From Toxotes chatareus (taxonomy: Eukaryota; Chordata; Actinopteri; Toxotidae), in the NCBI GenBank assembly GCA_016801885.1, contig CM028889.1:22822001-22886000 (forward strand): a stretch of 64,000 bases of DNA, written 5' to 3'. Shown piece after piece: positions 59,731 to 64,000 of this stretch. The notes below the pieces were generated by a model. It was not told where the DNA came from. It saw only the letters and a program-made list of their open reading frames with translations, and searched no databases. The translations under genes were made by a program, and so were the position numbers. Numbering within the stretch: position 1 is the stretch's first letter; each line of letters opens with the position of its first letter.

Positions 59731-60569
59731 ATGCAACTGGTGGCCCAGGTAGCTTAGAAGTGCAGTGTGTGAGGTAAATAGCAGTTATTGTAGATTTGTA
59801 TTTTTGCTAAATCAGCCCCAGTGACTACTCTCAGCCAAACAATACATGCTCACTAAAGTCTAAGCTAAGATGCTATCATAAAATAAAGCTCTATGTATTT
59901 AAAGTGCAAATATTTTAAGAGCTAGTGCAATATTTACTACTTGGCCTGTTCAGCTCTGATGATGAGATTGCCAGGTCTTAGTTGATGAGAAAAATGACTC
60001 ACATTGTGCCAGAGGCTCACAAACCAAGCATGGCACCCGGTTACAGACAATTACACTCTGTACAATCGAACCTTAACAGGGTATCTTGGATTTTTTCCAT
60101 ACAGTGAGGCCGATCATCCTGTCTCACCCAGTAATGAATGTTTTCACCCTGGCACTGGGATTCTGGATCAGACTGGGGCTCAGTGCTCAGGAGCCACAGC
60201 GGCAGCCAAAAATATGTTTCACACACGCACATAAACAAGGATATTCATGGCAGCCTCTGTGATCTGATGTGAGCCTGAGTGATGATCAAGCTGCTGTTTA
60301 ATCTTACAGTTTTCCGGCGACAGATGTGCTAACATACTCACTCCTTAAGATGATTGACTGACTGTAGACGAAAGGAAAATCACCCTATTAAAGATGTCAC
60401 CCTTAATTTTACCCAGCCTCACTTCTCTCTGGCAAATGTGCAAATGAGTACATCTTGTCTGTGAGTGTTTTACTTTAAAAGCGATGAATGGATTCTGGCT
60501 GCTAGGCGACAGTTGTTGTTGCAGTGAAATCTAAAATTGCATCCCCCTCCTGCTCTCAGTCTCTCCACT

Positions 60570-60961
60570 TTAAATCACCCTCGTGGCATTCATGGGGATG
60601 CTGTTGCTGCTCTTCCTCCTTGTCAAACTATCTGTAGGGCTTTTTGTAATTTCAGTACCACCTGCTCTTTCATCCTTGTTCTTGCGGAAACAGTAGACCC
60701 CATACAGCCGGAATTTTTTATCAGGGAAGCCAAGGTGTCGGACGCCTGGCTGGGATCCTCCACACCGAGAACGGGGGTTGACTATGGGGTAACGGACGCT
60801 GCCGTCCTCCACCCAGCCGGCTTCACAGCGGTCCAGGAGCTGGAACTTCCATGCTGCATACAGCTGACCCGCTTTAGCCACCACAGAACCATCTCGAATG
60901 CAAGCCTTCATCGCCTCCGCATAGTTCACCTTCTTAAAGCGTTTGAGGAAGTAGACTTTGC
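60570..60961 (-). CDS. hapln4 terminal exon: link module 2 plus C-terminal tail
   Basis: Acceptor tatccccccCAG, then GC completing a glycine from the previous exon. It encodes KVYFLKRFKKVNYAEAMKAC, IRDGSVVAKAGQLYAAWKFQ, LLDRCEAGWVEDGSVRYPIV, NPRSRCGGSQPGVRHLGFPD and KKFRLYGVYCFR. The four cysteines (KAC, DRC, RCGG, VYC) make a complete link (PTR) module, the hyaluronan-binding fold. Known HAPLN proteins stop within a few residues of the last cysteine. Here the frame continues for 37 residues after CFR (60683-60573), Ser/Thr/Lys-rich with one NAT sequon, to TAA. A weak donor-like CAG|GTGGTA at 60661 could instead lead to a further exon. Confidence 0.88.
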
Positions 60962-63900
60962 CTGGGGGGGATATGAGCGGAGAGGAGAGGATGTTTGTTA
61001 TAAGAACTTGTGAAAAGGTGAAGGGGAACAGAGCAAGTGCATTGTTCAGCAGGGTGAGAGGAAAGAAAGAAAGAAATGAGTGAGAGAGAGAGAGAGAGAG
61101 AGAGAAGCCCCAGAGACAAGCTGAGCCCCGAGGGTAGATATTCTCAGTTTTCCCGGCCTCTCCACCTGATTGTGTTCAGAATATCAACTCATTCAAACAG
61201 CTGTCTGGGCAGATGCTCAAAATAGAAAGGCAATACTCTGTCAATGGACAGCACTCTAACTCAACATTACGCTCCCATTTTTGCTTTCATCTCACCTCTG
61301 GGGAGACTTTTCGGCTGGCAGTATTAAAGAAATGGGTGTCCTGATTGTTTGAATTGTTTTGGTGAACTGAGCTGGGTCACAAGATAGCTTCACCTAAGAA
61401 AGAAGCAAAGGATAAAGAACCTAACCACGAATTCTCCAAACAACTACTATCATGAAAATCATGTCCGCAAACCTCGGCTTTGCACTTGGCTCAGCTATTG
61501 ATTTTGTGCTTGTTTATGTGACTGGTGGCTATTAGAGAGGCAGAATATTGTCTCATATTTCCCCAGGGGACATTCAGTAAATACTTTCCAGCTGGACTGA
61601 GCAACAGTATCGGTCACGACCACTGCTGAAACCTCCTGCCCACAACAGACTGTCCACAATAATTAACACACAAGGGAAACCATGAGCAATCATTTAAGGT
61701 TTCTGTCATACAACCTTTTCCTCACTGAGGATAGAAATATTTTCTTTTTCACACTTTAGGCTGTCCCAAAATGGGTTTGCGATTCAAATGAAGGGCATTG
61801 TCTTTCATCTGTTTAGTTTTTAGAATGCATGAGAAGTTTTTAATTCTCTTTAAAACTTCTGAGGGGCGCATGCTTTTTTCCAAACTGAATTTCTAAAATT
61901 CCCTGTTAACCACTGATGCACTATGTTTTGCTAATATGGTAAATCACTTTAAAAAGTAGTTCCACATTATAGGAAATATGTTTATTTGCTTTCTTGCCAA
62001 GAGTTAGATGATACGATTTAGACCACTCTCATCTCTTAAGGCTCAATGTGAGGCTACAGTCAGCCGCCGGTTCTTCAAGTACAAAGACTTGAAGAAGAGG
62101 AAAAGAGTTAGCCTGGCTTCATTTAAAGCTAACAAAATCCATCTACTAGCACATCTAAAGCTCGCCAATTAATGTTAAATGTTAATGTTAAATCTGATTT
62201 GAACCTGTACAAAGGCTTATAATAAAGATGACAATTCTGTGTACTATTTCTTGGCTGGGAGACTTAACTTCTTGGAATCTCTGCTGTTTGCCTGTTACTG
62301 GCCAAGAAATAGTTTGGCACCTAACCCCCAGTAAAACAGCAAATTGTTCTTTTAACACTTGTGTTTTTACACAGATTAAACAAATGAGATATAATGTGTT
62401 AATCAGTGAGATTTAGAGGCGTAAGTAGGTGGATTTTGTTACTGTTGGACAGAGCCAGGCTAGGTGTTTCCCTCCATTTCTAGCCGCTAAGATAATTGGC
62501 TGCTGGCTCCAGCTATGTACATAGCCCACTTTTCACAGAGACATGAGACTGGTATCAATTTTCTTATCTAACTCTCAGCATGAAAGCAAATAAGGACATT
62601 TCCCAAAATAACAAACTATTCCTTTAATAACCAATGTTGACTTGTTTCAACTGCCCAGAGACAGCACGTAAGTTGTATGCTGCTGCTGCAGCAAAAAAAC
62701 TAATCCAGCCTCCTACTTTCCCAAGTTTATTTGAGTTTATGAACCTGGAGGTGGCATGTGTGTGACGCAGACACTCACACACTCTCTGAGGGAATGTGAT
62801 GTAAATCAAAGAACTGAGAGATGAAAGGCGATGCTTGGCACCCAGCGGACACTGTGGCCCTAGCAGGGCTGAATCAACACAGCTTGATCTAAATCCAATG
62901 GCCTTAGGCCTGCAAGATCACAAGCAGAGATTAGAGACATGGGTCTCATTTCCCGACAGCACTCATGGTACATCCTCTTTCTATACGGTATCACAACAAT
63001 CCAGCTCCGCCAGAGTCTTCCTCCCTTCCAATCATGAGCCACAGATGCTGGATGCTGAGTTGGATGTTGGTATTTAGTTGTATGATCATGTACAAAGTGT
63101 TTCTGATCTTCAGATATACTCCATATACGCATGTGTGTGCACACAACTGCAGTCACCAACCTACATATCTCTCTGTTTCTCACCATTGAGCTTGGACGTG
63201 AAACAGAAAGCGTCATAGCGCTCATCCTCCTTATGCCTGTAGCCATAGTTACGAACACCAGCTGGGGTGTCCTTGCGGCCGCACTGGTCTCTGGGATGAG
63301 AGATAGGATACTGGACTGAGCCGTCCTCCAGCCATCCAGCGTTACACCAGTCTAGTCCTTCCAGCCAGGCCTGTGGAAGGAGATAATGTAGGTTAGTGGG
63401 TCATGCTGAAGGATTAACGACATTATTAAGGGGAGAAAGAATGTGGTGTATCTCTTCTGACATAACTCCATTAGCCTGGTCATTAGTGGGTAGGGATTTT
63501 TAAAATGGGAGGACAAACCTGCAGTAAAGTTTGTGGTCTGGCCATATGCATATGCTCTATAACGGTTTATGACTGAGGGCTGCAGCGTATAAGTGCATCA
63601 CTACATCTATAAATTAATGTGTAGCTCTACACAGATCCTTGGTAGTGATCTGTGACTTCTCCTCTTCCTCCCCTTTTTCTGCCTCGAACATGACAGATTG
63701 TCCATGTTTGAACTGCAGGGATGGTGTGAATATACCTTGTGCAGTTGAGAGTGGGAGGCCAGGATGGCGTCCTGCTGTTTGCAGGCATCCTCAGCCTGGT
63801 GGTAGTTGAGCTTATAGCGCCCCTCGCGGGGGTAGTAGGGAAACACCACTCCTACAGTTGACAGAAATGAGTTTACTGAAGAGTGTGAGGCTGTAAAATT

Positions 63901-64000
63901 ATGAATTAGGAATTTCTTGACCAATACTTCGAAGATTTGACAAAGTCACTTCCAGATGGACCTAATTTCTTACCCTCTAAGTCAAGGTTGACAAATCCTG
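60570..64000 (-). CDS. Hyaluronan and proteoglycan link protein, hapln4-like, 3' part: join of four exons (5' partial)
   Basis: Exons on the - strand, in transcript order: 64000-63974 (end of the Ig exon), 63851-63736, 63370-63184 and 60961-60570. The joined product reads ...FVNLDLEG, then VVFPYYPREGRYKLNYHQAE..., GLDWCNAGWLEDGSVQYPIS... and a second link module, so it is a secreted link protein that binds hyaluronan and a lectican together. VAKAGQLYAAWKF...LDRC and DGSVRYPIVNPRSRCGG in link 2 fit HAPLN4 (Bral2) best, and the adjacent neurocan gene agrees with the known NCAN-HAPLN4 pair. The signal peptide and most of the Ig domain lie beyond the window. Odd points: link module 1 is split in two exons, and the C-terminus carries a 37-residue extension. 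Confidence 0.85.
61081..61105. repeat. (GA)n microsatellite
   Basis: About 12 GA units on + (CT on the transcribed strand), 120 bases upstream of the hapln4 terminal exon in transcript direction. Confidence 0.9.
61949..62627. mobile_element. Foldback (palindromic) MITE of a common percomorph family
   Basis: The left arm ('agtagttccacattatagga', 'tttgctttcttgccaagagt', 'agcctggcttcatttaaagc', 'tatttcttggctgggag') is mirrored by the right arm ('ccaagaaatagtttggcac', 'gacagagccaggctaggtg', 'gagactggtatcaattttc', 'acaaactattcctttaa'). The whole ~680 bp is one long imperfect inverted repeat centred near 62280. I recognise this as a highly abundant spiny-rayed fish element. It has no coding frame. 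Confidence 0.8.
63184..63370 (-). CDS. hapln4 exon: link module 1, second part
   Basis: A 187-bp exon, acceptor CTTCCACAG, donor AATG|GTGAG. It encodes AWLEGLDWCNAGWLEDGSVQ, YPISHPRDQCGRKDTPAGVR and NYGYRHKEDERYDAFCFTSKLN. GLDWCNAGWL...DGSVQYPI and RYDAFCFTS are hallmark link-protein residues. Three of the four module cysteines are here. It begins in phase 0, directly after ...SQLHK of the previous exon. Confidence 0.93.
63371..63735. other. hapln4 intron inside link module 1
   Basis: A 365-bp intron in phase 0, donor AAG|GTATAT, acceptor CTTCCACAG on the - strand. No repeat was recognised. It interrupts the link module between SQLHK and AWLEGLDWC. Confidence 0.88.
63736..63851 (-). CDS. hapln4 exon: link module 1, first part
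   Basis: A 116-bp exon, acceptor CAACTGTAG, donor AAG|GTATAT. It encodes (G)VVFPYYPREGRYKLNYHQ, AEDACKQQDAILASHSQLHK. VVFPYxPRxGRYxLNxHxAxxAC and the DAILAS strand are the conserved beginning of link module 1 in HAPLN proteins. The first glycine is shared with the Ig exon. Confidence 0.92.
63974..64000 (-). CDS. hapln4 exon: end of the Ig domain (partial, cut by window end)
   Basis: On the - strand the last 27 bases give GFVNLDLEG followed by donor G|GTAAGA. LDLEG/LDLQG then VVFPY is the conserved Ig-to-link junction of link proteins, and the split glycine joins in frame to the exon at 63851. The rest of the Ig exon lies beyond the window. Confidence 0.8.

Larger units (their letters stand above)
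47001..60569. other. Convergent intergenic DNA between ncan and hapln4
   Basis: No gene was recognised. Contents: a GGGC/AGGC minisatellite (47474-47510), TG arrays (50133-50169, 52507-52564), a polypurine stretch (50855-50975), a telomere-like repeat (52264-52500), a hAT-like element (52753-53543), a CTCF-like motif (55231-55245), an old dispersed repeat (59187-59279), and candidate hapln4 poly-A signals near 59725. Open frames of 60-117 codons have no domain features. Confidence 0.7.
60962..63183. other. hapln4 last intron
   Basis: A 2.2-kb intron, - strand donor GTGAG, acceptor CCCCCCCAG. It contains a (GA)n run (61081-61105) close to the acceptor side and a palindromic MITE (61949-62627). 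No extra exon was recognised. Confidence 0.8.

Noticed and set aside
60537..61013. 158-codon + strand frame overlapping the hapln4 terminal exon
   Set aside because: It is the complement of the link module 2 exon, whose - strand frame has clear homology and splice sites.

Overview
This is vertebrate genomic DNA, most likely from a teleost and probably a percomorph. Coding sequence sits in short exons with GT/AG boundaries and kilobase introns. The non-coding DNA is full of CA/TG microsatellites, poly-A/T tracts and repeat types typical of spiny-rayed fish: a piggyBac remnant, hAT-like MITEs, a foldback MITE, tRNA-derived SINE pieces, and telomere-like TTAGGG repeats beside 'gtcctcacaagtatag'. 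Prokaryotic features such as operons, ribosome binding sites and CRISPR are not expected, and I saw none.

Two genes are supported, both partial and converging tail to tail. On the + strand, 17201-43819 carries the last six coding exons of a lectican that I identify as neurocan (ncan): a calcium-binding-type EGF module, a C-type lectin domain in three exons, a sushi/CCP module and a short His/Arg-rich tail. Exon lengths 114, 159, 83, 145 and 183 bp and the intron phases fit the lectican family. The basic His-rich tail and the downstream neighbour favour neurocan over brevican, aggrecan or versican. The N-terminal Ig/link region, the mucin-like centre and any first EGF exon are not visible in 1-17200.

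On the - strand, 60570-64000 carries the 3' part of a hyaluronan and proteoglycan link protein, best matched to hapln4: the last codons of the Ig exon, link module 1 split over two exons, and link module 2 with an unusual 37-residue C-terminal extension. Lectican and HAPLN genes are paired in vertebrate genomes (NCAN with HAPLN4), so the layout supports both calls. The two proteins are expected to act together in brain extracellular matrix: the link protein stabilises binding of the lectican to hyaluronan, and the lectican C-type lectin domain binds tenascins.

Layout: 1-17200 is intron or upstream sequence with a 1.6-kb piggyBac remnant at 7248-8837. 17201-43819 is the ncan 3' half, with large introns holding a hAT-like MITE, SINE pieces and an inverted repeat pair. 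43820-60569 is ncan 3' UTR plus intergenic DNA with a telomere-like repeat, a long TG tract, a hAT-like element and two hairpins. 60570-64000 is hapln4, with a palindromic MITE in its last intron. I found no clearly new gene system. The observations most worth checking are the (TG)22-T3 tract against the splice acceptor of a C-type lectin exon, the hapln4 tail and split link exon, and the transposon-borne GGTCA palindromes.
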